A stretch of 64,000 nucleotides of DNA from Viridibacillus soli (lineage in GTDB: Bacteria; Bacillota; Bacilli; Bacillales_A; Planococcaceae), in assembly GCF_016612995.1 (NCBI RefSeq), contig NZ_JAEOAH010000006.1, forward strand, positions 1-64,000, in the 5' to 3' direction. Below, in pieces: positions 17,254 through 26,088 of the stretch. The notes beneath the pieces are model-generated. The model searched no databases. It worked only from the letters and a program-made list of their open reading frames with translations, and was not told where the DNA came from. A program made the position numbers and the translations under genes. Position 1 is the first letter of the stretch; the number at the start of each line of letters is the position of its first letter.

Positions 17254-18447
17254 ATGAATACAAATAAAAAATTTTCCGATCGATTTGACTGGACGCTCGC
17301 TTTTATATTGCTGTTATTTTGTATTGTTAGTATTACAGCAATTGCTTCAGCGATAACTTCAGGTCAGTATGCAGCAAACTATGTAACAAAACAATTGTTT
17401 TGGTACTTTATCGGAGCATGTATTATTAGTGTGATGATATATTTTGAACCCGACCAATACAAGAAAATGTCCTGGTATTTGTACGGTGCTGGTATTTTAC
17501 TTTTAGCTCTACTGTTGATCGCTCCTGATGGAGTAAATCAAATTGCTGAACGCAGAAATGGTGCGAAAAGCTGGTTCCACTTACCTGTTGGGGATATTCA
17601 GCCCTCTGAATTTATGAAAACCTTCTTCATACTTGCTCTCGCCCGAATGGTTAGTAAGCATCATGAAAAGTATACGATGAAATCTTTAAAAACTGATTTC
17701 ATCTTATTAGGTAAAATCTTTGGGGTATTATTAATTCCGCTAGCATTTATTATGAAACAACCTGACTTAGGATCTGCATTAGTATTCTTTGCAATTACTG
17801 CAGCAACTATAGTTGTAGCAGGTATTTCATGGAAAATTATATTACCAGTGGCTGGTAGTGCAGCTGCACTTGGTGGTAGCTTACTATGGATGGCTCTTTA
17901 TATGCAGGACTTCCTGCAACATAAATTAGGCTTTGACCCCTATCAATCTGCACGTATTTATTCTTGGCTAGACCCTTATTCATACGCTTCAAGTGATGGT
18001 TATCACTTAATCTCCTCACTAAACGCCATTGGCTCCGGTGAGATTTTCGGTAAAGGCTACCAAGGCCGTGAAGTGTATGTACCAGAAAACCATACCGATT
18101 TCATCTTTAGTGTGATTGGTGAGGAATACGGCTTTATCGGCGCAAGCGTCGTCATTTGCTTATTCTTCTTCTTGATCTTCCATTTAACTAAACTAACTTT
18201 GCAAATGAAAGATCCATTTTGTACATATGTTTGTGCGGGGATTATCGCGATGATAACATTCCACGTATTTGAAAATATCGGTATGACGATTCAATTATTG
18301 CCTATTACAGGTATTCCATTGCCATTCATCAGCTATGGTGGTAGTTCGATGATGGGCAATGCACTGGCATTAGGCTTAGTATTTAGTATGAAGTACCATC
18401 ACCGTACCTATATGTTCGGAAATCATGATGAGGATGAAGATTTTTAA
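17254..18447 (+). CDS. FtsW/RodA/SpoVE family glycosyltransferase (RodA-like)
   Basis: SEDS proteins polymerise peptidoglycan glycan strands in elongation, division or sporulation. This 397-residue protein has about ten membrane helices and the family motifs KSWFHLPVGDIQPSEFMK, KQPDLGSALV, PENHTDFIFSVIGEE and the C-terminal GIPLPFISYGGSS. The catalytic Asp region (WLDPY and the ENHTDFIF loop) is present. The ATG at 17254 is chosen because TTAGGTGA lies upstream; an in-frame GTG at 17245 overlaps it. RodA is the closer fit, but the gene stands alone, so a RodA paralogue is possible. Confidence 0.92.
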   Translation: MNTNKKFSDRFDWTLAFILLLFCIVSITAIASAITSGQYAANYVTKQLFWYFIGACIISVMIYFEPDQYKKMSWYLYGAGILLLALLLIAPDGVNQIAERRNGAKSWFHLPVGDIQPSEFMKTFFILALARMVSKHHEKYTMKSLKTDFILLGKIFGVLLIPLAFIMKQPDLGSALVFFAITAATIVVAGISWKIILPVAGSAAALGGSLLWMALYMQDFLQHKLGFDPYQSARIYSWLDPYSYASSDGYHLISSLNAIGSGEIFGKGYQGREVYVPENHTDFIFSVIGEEYGFIGASVVICLFFFLIFHLTKLTLQMKDPFCTYVCAGIIAMITFHVFENIGMTIQLLPITGIPLPFISYGGSSMMGNALALGLVFSMKYHHRTYMFGNHDEDEDF

Positions 18448-18458
18448 TACAAATAGTT

Positions 18459-18497
18459 AAAGCCCAGAGAAGATTTACTTTCTCTGGGCTTTCTTTA
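18459..18497 (+). terminator. Terminator of the rodA-type gene
   Basis: Stem AAAGCCCAGAGA/TCTCTGGGCTTT directly after the stop, with TTCTTTAT following. Confidence 0.9.
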
Positions 18498-18502
18498 TAA
18501 AT

Positions 18503-18531
18503 AAAAAAACTTCGACATCGATTTGTCGAAG
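18503..18531 (-). terminator. Terminator of the small gene at 18541
   Basis: On the minus strand an 8-bp stem CTTCGACA/TGTCGAAG with a 6-nt loop is followed by TTTTTTT, 10 nt after the small gene's stop. Confidence 0.9.
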
Positions 18532-18540
18532 CGGTGCATT

Positions 18541-18678
18541 TTAGTTTTGTGTTTGTGGTGATTGTTTTGGTGGTGCAATTGCTTTAAGTAATTCCAAGCG
18601 TGATTTTGTAGTCGTTGCTTTAACGCCTAGCTTTGATAAATTAGAAACAATTTTAGTCAAATCTACTTCTCTTCCCAT
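18541..18678 (-). CDS. Small 45-residue protein, unrecognised
   Basis: A 45-codon frame begins ATG GGA AGA GAA GTA with GAGGTGG 5 nt upstream and ends TAA just before a perfect terminator. The product starts MGREVDLTKIVSNLSKLGVK, has a central basic helix (KSRLELLKAI) and ends in a Pro/Gln-rich tail. It has no signal peptide or membrane helix. I do not recognise the family. The ribosome binding site, terminator and amphipathic composition together make a real gene very likely. It is shorter than many gene-finder cut-offs and could be missed. Confidence 0.82.
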   Translation of the reverse strand: MGREVDLTKIVSNLSKLGVKATTTKSRLELLKAIAPPKQSPQTQN

Positions 18679-18696
18679 ACTTTCCACCTCTTCTTT

Positions 18697-19130
18697 TCTT
18701 TATATTTTAGACGTAGTGTCCCTTAAAAGGTTTCAACTACATCGTACCCAACTATAACTTGTTTTATGCATGTTATTATCATAACATTTTTTCACCATCT
18801 AAAATTTTTCAATATTGTTACATATGTTAAGGAAAAGTAAATCATACTACACGTTAAGTCTTATTGACAATGGAGAGTTCAACAGAAATCCCTCTGCTGA
18901 TGATTACATATTCATTACCATTATGTCCGAAGAAAAGTATTCCTTGATAATAATTACATCACCTTAGAATATGCACCTAACTTATTTCGTTATTGCATTG
19001 TATTTTCCCTTTTTTTAATTATAATCATTAATTTTCAGGAGAAAATAACCACTTCTTCTCACACCAACAAAGTTATTATTACCATACCTCTGTTAAGTTA
19101 TTTTAAAACCTTTTTCAAACAAACCATTTT
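18697..19130. other. Intergenic stretch with nothing recognised
   Basis: About 430 A+T-rich bases between the 45-codon gene and the csoR control region. Both strands were read; no frame with a ribosome binding site, no strong hairpin and no known RNA element was seen. Confidence 0.5.
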
Positions 19131-19133
19131 ACG

Positions 19134-19148
19134 TACCCCCTAGCGGTA
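19134..19148. promoter_or_regulatory. CsoR-like operator upstream of csoR
   Basis: TACCCCCTAGCGGTA is an inverted repeat with a C-tract/G-tract core, like the CsoR copper operator of Gram-positive bacteria. It lies 37 nt before the csoR start. Confidence 0.75.
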
Positions 19149-19184
19149 TGTTAGTATGGATTTATCAACATTAGGGGGGACACT

Positions 19185-19493
19185 ATGACGAACGAATGCC
19201 AGGATAATTCTTGTCGTAAAAGTCACCATCCAGAGCATGTAAAAACAGATTTAATCCACCGCCTTAATCGCGTTGAAGGTCAAATCCGCGGCATTAAGGG
19301 CATGGTTGAAAAGAATGTTTACTGTGATGATATTATTACACAATTATCTGCTACACAATCTGCTCTAAATAGCGTCGCAAAAGTGCTTCTAGATGGTCAC
19401 TTAAAAGGCTGTGTAAAAGAACGATTAGCAGAAGGTGATGACGAAGTTCTAGATGAGCTTGTCACAACTATACAAAAATTGATGAGAAAATAA
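19185..19493 (+). CDS. csoR: Copper-sensing repressor CsoR
   Basis: This 102-residue all-helical repressor has the Cu(I) ligand set at C47, H72 and C76, with the family signature RLNRVEGQIRGIKGM near residues 26-40. CsoR releases the operator when it binds Cu(I). The AGGGGGGA ribosome binding site is strong. It is followed 12 nt later by copZ and then copA, and operator-like repeats precede both csoR and copA, so it probably controls the whole module. Confidence 0.96.
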   Translation: MTNECQDNSCRKSHHPEHVKTDLIHRLNRVEGQIRGIKGMVEKNVYCDDIITQLSATQSALNSVAKVLLDGHLKGCVKERLAEGDDEVLDELVTTIQKLMRK

Positions 19494-19505
19494 GGAGTTT
19501 TTAGA

Positions 19506-19733
19506 ATGGCAGAAACAGTTCAATTAAAAGTAGATGGTATGTCTTGTGGTCACTGTGTAAAAGCAATTGAAACAGGTGTTGGTGCACTTGCAGGCGTTGG
19601 TAAAGTAGCAGTAAACCTTGAGCAAGACTTAGTCAAAGTAGATTTTGATGATGCAACATTAGATAAAACAGACATTTCAGAAGCCATTGAAGAAGCTGGC
19701 TATACAGTTAAAGGCTTAGTCTACCCTTCTTAA
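19506..19733 (+). CDS. copZ: Copper chaperone CopZ
   Basis: The 75-residue protein is a single heavy-metal-associated (HMA) domain with the Cu(I) site GMSCGHC near the N-terminus and the usual beta-alpha-beta-beta-alpha-beta length. It delivers Cu(I) to the CopA ATPase or to CsoR. The gene is 12 nt after csoR and ends before a terminator, so csoR-copZ form a short transcript. Confidence 0.96.
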   Translation: MAETVQLKVDGMSCGHCVKAIETGVGALAGVGKVAVNLEQDLVKVDFDDATLDKTDISEAIEEAGYTVKGLVYPS

Positions 19734-19763
19734 AGATCAGCGTTCGTTTTAATGGACATAACA

Positions 19764-19795
19764 AAATAACTGCCCCCAAGCAGTTATTTTTTTCA
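19764..19795 (+). terminator. Terminator between copZ and copA
   Basis: Stem AAATAACTGC/GCAGTTATTT with loop CCCCAA and a T tract. It partly uncouples copA from csoR-copZ. Confidence 0.9.
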
Positions 19796-19801
19796 ATATT
19801 A

Positions 19802-19820
19802 TATACCCCTTATAGGTATA
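19802..19820. promoter_or_regulatory. CsoR-like operator upstream of copA
   Basis: TATACCCCTTATAGGTATA is a 6-bp-arm inverted repeat (TATACC/GGTATA), similar to the site before csoR, placed 17 nt before the copA start codon. Confidence 0.78.
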
Positions 19821-19837
19821 TGGAAGGAGTTTTTCAG

Positions 19838-22042
19838 ATGGCAAGTGAACAACAGAAAGAAGTCACATTAGAAATTCAAGGCATGACCTGTGCAGCCTGC
19901 TCCTCGCGTATTGAACGCGGGCTTAATAAAATGGAGGGTATTGAACAAGCAAATATCAACTTAGCTTTAGAAACTGGTCATGTGGCATTCGATACAAATA
20001 CACTAGATGAAGAAGCGGTCATCAAAAAAATCCAAGCACTTGGCTATGATGCTAACGTACGTAAAGAAGATGATGCAGATGCACCCGATCATAAGCAAGC
20101 CGAGATAAAAAGAAAAACACGCACATTCATTATTTCAGCGATACTGTCTTTACCATTACTTTGGACGATGGTTGCGCATTTTTCATTCACATCAGGTTTG
20201 TATGTACCCCCTATTTTAATGAATCTTTATGTCCAATGGGTACTTGCAACTATTGTACAATTCACCATCGGTTGGCAATTTTATAAAGGCGCTTACTATG
20301 CTCTACGTAACAAGAGTGCCAATATGGATGTACTAGTTGCTCTCGGTACATCTGCAGCATATTTCTACAGCGCTTATATTGTGATGATCAATCTTGAACA
20401 TATCGGCACACATCATTTAGATTTGTATTTCGAAACGAGTGCTGTTTTAATTACATTAATCTTACTCGGTAAATTATTCGAAGCGCGCGCAAAAGGCCAC
20501 TCTTCGGATGCCATAAAAAAATTGATGAAGCTACAGCCAAAAACAGCTTCTGTAGAGCGCGATAATGAAACAATTGAAATTCCAATCTCAGAAGTAGCAG
20601 CAGGCGACATTTTAATTATAAAACCAGGTGCATCTATACCTGTTGATGCAGAAGTCCTTTCCGGAACATCTGCTGTTAATGAAGCGATGTTAACCGGTGA
20701 AAGTTTACCTGTGGATAAAAAGGCTGGCGATCAAGTTTTCGCGGCAACTGTTAATGAAAACGGTATGCTACGTGTAAAAGCACGTAAAATCGGTCGTGAT
20801 ACGGTGCTATCGAGCATTATTCGTATCGTTGAGGAAGCACAAGGTTCAAAAGCCCCCATACAACGTTTAGCTGATAAAATTTCAGGTGTTTTCGTCCCAA
20901 TCGTCGTAGGTATTGCTGTCCTAACATTTATTATTACCTATTTCATCACTATTCCAGGTGATTTCACAGCAGCACTTGAGCGAACTATTGCCGTACTTGT
21001 TATTGCTTGCCCATGCGCTTTAGGTCTGGCAACACCAACATCGATAATGGCTGGTTCAGGTCGTGCAGCTGAATACGGTGTACTATTTAAAACAGCTGAA
21101 GCACTAGAACATACTCGTACAATCGATACAATTGTTTTCGATAAAACAGGCACAATTACAAAAGGCCAACCAGTTGTCACAAATTTCTTTGTCCTAACAC
21201 ATTATGATAAAGAAGAAGTCGTGCAACTAATCGCTGCAGCAGAAAGTTCTTCAGAGCATCCTGTTGCAAAAGCAATCACAACTTACGGAGAAGGCGCGGG
21301 TAAACTACCTTCCCCTACTCATTTCACAGCCATCCCTGGTCACGGTATTGAAGCAACCGTTCAAGATAAAGACATCGTCATCGGAACAGCAAAATTATTT
21401 ACAAAAAAAGATATTATCCTGCATGATGCTCAAGATTTTGATAAAGCAGGTAAAACAATTATGTACGCGGCTATTGATGGTCAACATGCAGCGACAATCG
21501 CCGTCGCAGATGAAGTAAAAGAAACATCTAAAGAAGCAATCACTAAATTAAAAACTCTCGGCATCTATGTTGTTATGTTAACCGGTGATCAACATGCTAC
21601 TGCACAATTCATTGCAAAAGAAGTTGGCATTGATCGAATCGTTGCTGAAGTATTGCCCACGGAAAAAGCGAGTGAAATCGAAAAATTGCAAGCACAAGGC
21701 CATCGTGTCGTAATGGTTGGCGACGGCATTAACGATGCTCCAGCATTAGCAAAAGCCGATATTGGGATTGCTATGGGTACAGGTACAGACGTTGCCATTG
21801 AAACAGCCGACGTTACGATTATGCACGGGGATTTACTTCGTGTTGTAGACACAATTCAAATAAGCCGACTAACAGTCCGTAATATTAAACAAAATCTATT
21901 TTGGGCTTTAGCTTATAACACAATTGGGATTCCAATTGCCGCTGCTGGCCTTCTTGCACCATGGGTAGCAGGTGCCGCAATGGCATTTAGTTCCGTCTCC
22001 GTCGTACTAAACGCTTTACGTTTACAACGAGTAAAACTTTAG
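19838..22042 (+). CDS. copA: Copper-exporting P1B-type ATPase CopA
   Basis: This 734-residue pump exports Cu(I). It shows one N-terminal HMA domain with GMTCAAC (C18 and C21), the transmembrane Cu motif ACPCALGLATP, phosphorylation motif DKTGTITKG, HP motif SSEHPVA, and the hinge GDGINDAPAL. B. subtilis CopA has two HMA domains, so this form is shorter at the N-terminus. The ATG at 19838 follows GAAGGAG by 8 nt; the in-frame ATG at 19820 would overlap the operator. With csoR and copZ it forms a complete copper efflux module. Confidence 0.96.
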   Translation: MASEQQKEVTLEIQGMTCAACSSRIERGLNKMEGIEQANINLALETGHVAFDTNTLDEEAVIKKIQALGYDANVRKEDDADAPDHKQAEIKRKTRTFIISAILSLPLLWTMVAHFSFTSGLYVPPILMNLYVQWVLATIVQFTIGWQFYKGAYYALRNKSANMDVLVALGTSAAYFYSAYIVMINLEHIGTHHLDLYFETSAVLITLILLGKLFEARAKGHSSDAIKKLMKLQPKTASVERDNETIEIPISEVAAGDILIIKPGASIPVDAEVLSGTSAVNEAMLTGESLPVDKKAGDQVFAATVNENGMLRVKARKIGRDTVLSSIIRIVEEAQGSKAPIQRLADKISGVFVPIVVGIAVLTFIITYFITIPGDFTAALERTIAVLVIACPCALGLATPTSIMAGSGRAAEYGVLFKTAEALEHTRTIDTIVFDKTGTITKGQPVVTNFFVLTHYDKEEVVQLIAAAESSSEHPVAKAITTYGEGAGKLPSPTHFTAIPGHGIEATVQDKDIVIGTAKLFTKKDIILHDAQDFDKAGKTIMYAAIDGQHAATIAVADEVKETSKEAITKLKTLGIYVVMLTGDQHATAQFIAKEVGIDRIVAEVLPTEKASEIEKLQAQGHRVVMVGDGINDAPALAKADIGIAMGTGTDVAIETADVTIMHGDLLRVVDTIQISRLTVRNIKQNLFWALAYNTIGIPIAAAGLLAPWVAGAAMAFSSVSVVLNALRLQRVKL

Positions 22043-22167
22043 TTTTGGGATTACAAGCGTTCTATTCGTTATAGTCGAAAGCTTGTTTATTTTATCACTG
22101 ATAGTTGTTTCTACTTTTATACAGCGGTAGAATGAACTTACTGATGGTTATAGAAAGCGGGGATTAT

Positions 22168-23331
22168 ATGAAAAAATCCATTCTATTATTAATGTCCGTG
22201 CAGTTTTTCGTTTATTTAGGGTTTGGTTTAATCATTCCTATTTTGCCCGAAGTTGTCGTTCAACAAGGCTTCAACAAAATGCATGTAGGGGGATTATTAA
22301 CCGTTTATTCTTTAGCAAGCTTCTTTACAGCACCTCTTTGGGGGATCTTATCTGATAAAATAGGCCGTAAAAAATTAATCTTAATTGGACTTCTTGGTTT
22401 CTGCACTAGTTTCTTATTAATTTCACTCTTTATCGATTCACTATCAATGCTTTATTTTTCAAGAATTGTTGGTGGATTATTCTCTGGGGCACTTTATACA
22501 GCTGTTACAGGCTTTATAGGTGATATGTCTACAGAAGAAAACCGCAATAAGTACATGGGTTTCATGGGAATGTCAATCGGTCTAGGTTTCATCTTCGGGC
22601 CAGCTATCGGGGGATTACTTGGTCATTATAGCTTAAGTTTGCCATTTACAGCTTCAGCCATCTTAATCTTCCTATTGTTCATTTATGCAAGCATTGTATT
22701 AGTTGAACCTGAACGCCTCGGCGAAGCAAATAAACGCGCAATCGTTCCAAAAGGGGCCTCTACCCTTTTCAAATATCGCGTGCGTTACTTATTCCTATTC
22801 TCATTCGTCGTGACATTCTTACTTGCTGGTATTGAATCTACTTTGCAATTATTTCAAATGGATAAAATCAACATCACCTCAGCTCAACTTGGATCACTTT
22901 TCTTATTCAGCGGATTTGTTGATTTCCTAGTCCAAGGGGGTCTTGTCCGTCGTATTAAAGACGGGACTGAAGCAAAATGGTTAACGATCGCGCAAATCAT
23001 TACAGCAATTGGCTTATTACTGTTTCCATTCACAACAAGCCTTGCATTTGCAGGTTTTGCACTATGTGTCTTCACAGCAGGTAATGCTTTAGCAAGAACA
23101 TTAACCGTTTCGTTAACATCAAAAGAATCTGGCGGTAAATACGGGACAGCGGCTGGCATCACATATTCACTAGATAATATGGGGCGTATTATCGGACCTC
23201 TATTCTTCACTTGGATACTCACGATGCAAGTGAACTTAACCTATTTCATCTCTGCTTCACTAGCGATAGCAAGTATTCTAGTCATCCTGCTTTTCAAATC
23301 AAACAAAAAATCATTACGTATTACAGAGTAA
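22168..23331 (+). CDS. MFS drug-efflux type transporter
   Basis: The 387-residue protein has 12 predicted membrane helices. The MFS motif A appears as GILSDKIGRKKLI after helix 2, and a motif-C-like GxxxGPxxGG appears in helix 5 (GFIFGPAIGGLLG), which is typical of DHA1 drug:H+ antiporters such as NorA, Bmr and TetA. The substrate cannot be told. The ATG at 22168 follows AAGCGGGGA; longer in-frame starts lack a site. It lies after copA but with a 125-nt gap. Confidence 0.88.
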   Translation: MKKSILLLMSVQFFVYLGFGLIIPILPEVVVQQGFNKMHVGGLLTVYSLASFFTAPLWGILSDKIGRKKLILIGLLGFCTSFLLISLFIDSLSMLYFSRIVGGLFSGALYTAVTGFIGDMSTEENRNKYMGFMGMSIGLGFIFGPAIGGLLGHYSLSLPFTASAILIFLLFIYASIVLVEPERLGEANKRAIVPKGASTLFKYRVRYLFLFSFVVTFLLAGIESTLQLFQMDKINITSAQLGSLFLFSGFVDFLVQGGLVRRIKDGTEAKWLTIAQIITAIGLLLFPFTTSLAFAGFALCVFTAGNALARTLTVSLTSKESGGKYGTAAGITYSLDNMGRIIGPLFFTWILTMQVNLTYFISASLAIASILVILLFKSNKKSLRITE

Positions 23332-23336
23332 CAACG

Positions 23337-23371
23337 AAAATCCAGCAGCCATTAAGGATGCTGGATTTTTT
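23337..23371. terminator. Bidirectional terminator between two convergent MFS genes
   Basis: Stem AAAATCCAGCA/TGCTGGATTTT. The minus-strand gene's stop codon lies inside the element. Confidence 0.9.
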
Positions 23372-24656
23372 CTGTCAATTTTATAGACTTTGTTTCTTTT
23401 GCTAGCTCCGGATATGCTTCTTTTAATACAGAAGATCTTAGCATATAAAGCGTAATAACAATAAGAATACTACTTGAGCCGAGTAAGATCCACTGCGCCG
23501 GGAATTTATCAAATAATAACCCAAACAGCAGCGTTCCAATTGGCATCATCGCCCCCGCCATTGTTTCTAGAATACCGAATGCTCTGCCACGATATTCTTC
23601 CTCTACTTCCGTTTGCATCATGACGCCAATTGGTGTATTCGTAAATACAGCAAATACTGAAAAGCTTATAAAAATAGTTATATAGAAAATAACTATCCAA
23701 ATATACGGGAACTCTATCCAAAGTGGAATAGTCATTAAACCCAATGATATGGCCATTAACAATATAAATCGTTTTGAAAATAATAACGGATACTTTACTT
23801 GCTTTCTTGTCGCAAAATAAATAGAAGCTATAAGCATCCCAACTGCACCTGATGCCTCAATAATTCCGAAATGTCGTGAATTCACATGTAATAATTCAAC
23901 TAACACATAAGTTCCACCCACGTTCAAAGCCGAGAAGAAGAAGTTAATCCATAGCGCTACCCATATAATAATTGAGACGACACGCTTTGTTTTTAAATAT
24001 CTAAATCCTTCTTTAAAACTTTGCAAAAAGCTCTCTTTATCTTCTTCACCTTTATCTTCTTTTTTTGTATACAATTTAAAATCCATTGTTGCTTCGAGTA
24101 AAAAAGCTGTAGCGTAAGCAGCCATATGAATCATTAAGAATACTTCTATCGAAACAAAACCATACATCATCCCACCTAATGCAGGACCACCAATTGCCGC
24201 TACAGACAATGAAGCTTGATTAAATGAAGTCGCCTTTTGCAAACGTTCTCCATCGACTAAATTTGCAATAGAAGAAGAAAAAGTAATGCCGGTAAATGTT
24301 GATGTAATTGAATAAATTGCTGTTGTAATATAGATTGCTGTTACTGACATCCCGAATATAGATGCATACGTAAGGAGTCCACCCATAGTTAATACGGTAC
24401 ATGCTTGAGCGATTAATATGATGTGTTTCTTCGAATATTTATCTGCCATCATACCTGCGACTGGTGCTAACAAAGTCCTTGGAATAATGGAACAAATCAT
24501 ATTCACGGCAAAAGAAGTCGCTGATCCCGTCATCGCCAAAATGTATAAACTAATACCAAACGTTAATACATTGGAACCCAATGTAGAAATCATTTTACTA
24601 ATCGTAAAAGTCCATAAATGATAAGTCGCTTTCTTTAATTTTAAAGCCTCATCCAC
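23352..24656 (-). CDS. MFS transporter, MFS_3/macrolide-efflux-like
   Basis: The 434-residue protein has 12 membrane helices and motif A as GMMADKYSKKHII, in the style of the MefA/EntS/MFS_3 group of exporters. It begins at a GTG 7 nt after GTGGAG. It is divergent from an XRE-TPR regulator across a 134-bp region carrying two copies of a GTTTAAT-N3-TTAAAC palindrome. That suggests its expression is controlled by this regulator. The substrate is unknown. Confidence 0.88.
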   Translation of the reverse strand: MDEALKLKKATYHLWTFTISKMISTLGSNVLTFGISLYILAMTGSATSFAVNMICSIIPRTLLAPVAGMMADKYSKKHIILIAQACTVLTMGGLLTYASIFGMSVTAIYITTAIYSITSTFTGITFSSSIANLVDGERLQKATSFNQASLSVAAIGGPALGGMMYGFVSIEVFLMIHMAAYATAFLLEATMDFKLYTKKEDKGEEDKESFLQSFKEGFRYLKTKRVVSIIIWVALWINFFFSALNVGGTYVLVELLHVNSRHFGIIEASGAVGMLIASIYFATRKQVKYPLLFSKRFILLMAISLGLMTIPLWIEFPYIWIVIFYITIFISFSVFAVFTNTPIGVMMQTEVEEEYRGRAFGILETMAGAMMPIGTLLFGLLFDKFPAQWILLGSSSILIVITLYMLRSSVLKEAYPELAKETKSIKLTEKIQHP

Positions 24657-24691
24657 TTGCCATCTCCACCTTTAGTTTAATTTAATTTAAA

Positions 24692-24710
24692 TGTTTAATG
24701 TAATTAAACA
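24692..24710. promoter_or_regulatory. Palindromic operator, copy 1
   Basis: TGTTTAATGTAATTAAACA is an inverted repeat (TGTTTAAT/ATTAAACA with a 3-nt centre), nearest the MFS gene start. Confidence 0.6.
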
Positions 24711-24725
24711 AATAATAACATGCAC

Positions 24726-24764
24726 TTGACTTCCATTGCAAGCTAAAGTTTAATATAGTTAAAC
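24726..24764 (+). promoter_or_regulatory. Promoter of the XRE-TPR regulator overlapping operator copy 2
   Basis: TTGACT (24726-24731) and TTTAAT (24749-24754) are 17 bp apart. The -10 box lies inside the second palindrome, GTTTAATATAGTTAAAC (24748-24764), which nearly matches copy 1. Binding there would block transcription, as expected for autoregulation. Confidence 0.6.
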
Positions 24765-24790
24765 AAAATAAAAAATAGTGAGGTGTCTGT

Positions 24791-26035
24791 ATGGAGACTC
24801 TTGGAATGCGTATACGTAAAATCCGCAAAGAGCGAAAGCTTACATTAGCAGAGCTAGCAGGCGATCGCTTAACAAAAGGTATGCTTAGCCTAATTGAAAA
24901 TGATAAAGCCAATCCTTCTATGGATAGCTTGGCATATATTGCAGAACAGCTCGGAGTTGAAATAAGTGAATTATTGGAAGAAGTCAGCGCATCTGAGTTG
25001 CGTGAGTTACTTGAGAAAGTAAAAAGTATCACGGTCCCTAAGCTATTAAAAACAATTGATCCCCAACGTGAAAGATTAGAACTAATCGAGCCTTATGTAG
25101 ACCGACTCCCCGTTAGCTACGAAGCTGGACAACTACTAGTGTTCTATGCTGATGCAAAACATGATGTAGATAAGGCCGGTTGGGAAGAACCACTAAAAAG
25201 AGCTATTCAAATGTTTAAGCAAATGAACTTAATGAATGATTGGCTACGTGCTTATATAAAAAAATCATCTACGGAATTTGTTAGACATAATTACAAAGAG
25301 GCGCTAGATATATTACTAGCAGTAAAAAAAGAAATAGAATTGAATCACTATGTAATCGATACTCTAACTAACCTCGACTTACTTTATAGGGTCGCAGTTG
25401 AATATTTAGCAGTTGGTATGGACGAAGACGGTTTTGGAGTCATGGACGAAGCAATAAAACTGTCGAAAGAAACACGGATTTTCTATCGCATAGATGATCT
25501 GTATCGATTAGCCGCATTCAAGGCAATGATGGATGGTAATGAACAAGACTTACAATATTATTTTAAAAAGCTCTATCAATATGCGGATTTCACAGATGAT
25601 GTTACAACAAAAGGCTTTATCCTTTTCACGCAAGCTCATTACTATAACAGTTTTGTAAAAGACTATGAAAAAGGAAATGAGTTTGCGGAGCAATACTACG
25701 ACTTCGATGAAGGCGAAGCAACTAAAACAATGGCCTTTTACTACATTGAAAAAGGTAAATCATTGTTCGGGATGAAGCGTTATACTCAAGCACTTGAAGC
25801 ATTTGAACAAATCGATGGGTTTCCTAATTACATTCATCACCCATATGATTTATCTATGCAAAATGAATTATATGCTTATAAAGCTTTGTGCTATGAGCAA
25901 CAAGGGCAATTAGCGCAGGCATTAGAAGAAGCAAAAATAGGCGTAGATTTAGTCGAGCCTTTTATCGATACACCTTATAAGCGATTTATTAATGACACAT
26001 ACGAAAAGTTAAAAAAGAAAGCAGATGGGCGTTAG
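24791..26035 (+). CDS. XRE-family regulator with C-terminal TPR-like repeats
   Basis: Residues 1-65 form a Cro/CI-type helix-turn-helix (RIRKIRKERKLTLAELAG, then MLSLIENDKANPSMDSLAYI). The remaining 350 residues are helical with TPR-like pairs (KGKSLFGMKRYTQALEAFEQ, and KALCYEQQGQLAQALEEAK). This is the layout of RRNPP-like and related TPR regulators that respond to peptides or other ligands. No small peptide gene follows it. It is divergent from an MFS exporter and shares palindromic operators with it, so it is probably the local repressor or activator. Confidence 0.87.
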   Translation: METLGMRIRKIRKERKLTLAELAGDRLTKGMLSLIENDKANPSMDSLAYIAEQLGVEISELLEEVSASELRELLEKVKSITVPKLLKTIDPQRERLELIEPYVDRLPVSYEAGQLLVFYADAKHDVDKAGWEEPLKRAIQMFKQMNLMNDWLRAYIKKSSTEFVRHNYKEALDILLAVKKEIELNHYVIDTLTNLDLLYRVAVEYLAVGMDEDGFGVMDEAIKLSKETRIFYRIDDLYRLAAFKAMMDGNEQDLQYYFKKLYQYADFTDDVTTKGFILFTQAHYYNSFVKDYEKGNEFAEQYYDFDEGEATKTMAFYYIEKGKSLFGMKRYTQALEAFEQIDGFPNYIHHPYDLSMQNELYAYKALCYEQQGQLAQALEEAKIGVDLVEPFIDTPYKRFINDTYEKLKKKADGR

Positions 26036-26052
26036 CTCCATCTGCTTTTTTT
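26021..26052 (+). terminator. Terminator of the XRE-TPR gene
   Basis: Stem GCAGATGG/CCATCTGC followed by TTTTTTT; the stop codon TAG lies in the loop. Confidence 0.92.
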
Positions 26053-26088
26053 GAGAATTTGAGGTTATTTCTGTTTTCTTTTAAGTTT

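Noticed and set aside
22052-22094. Terminator after copA (ACAAGC/GCTTGT)
   Set aside because: The stem is only 6 bp with a long loop and a broken T tract; support is too weak for a feature.
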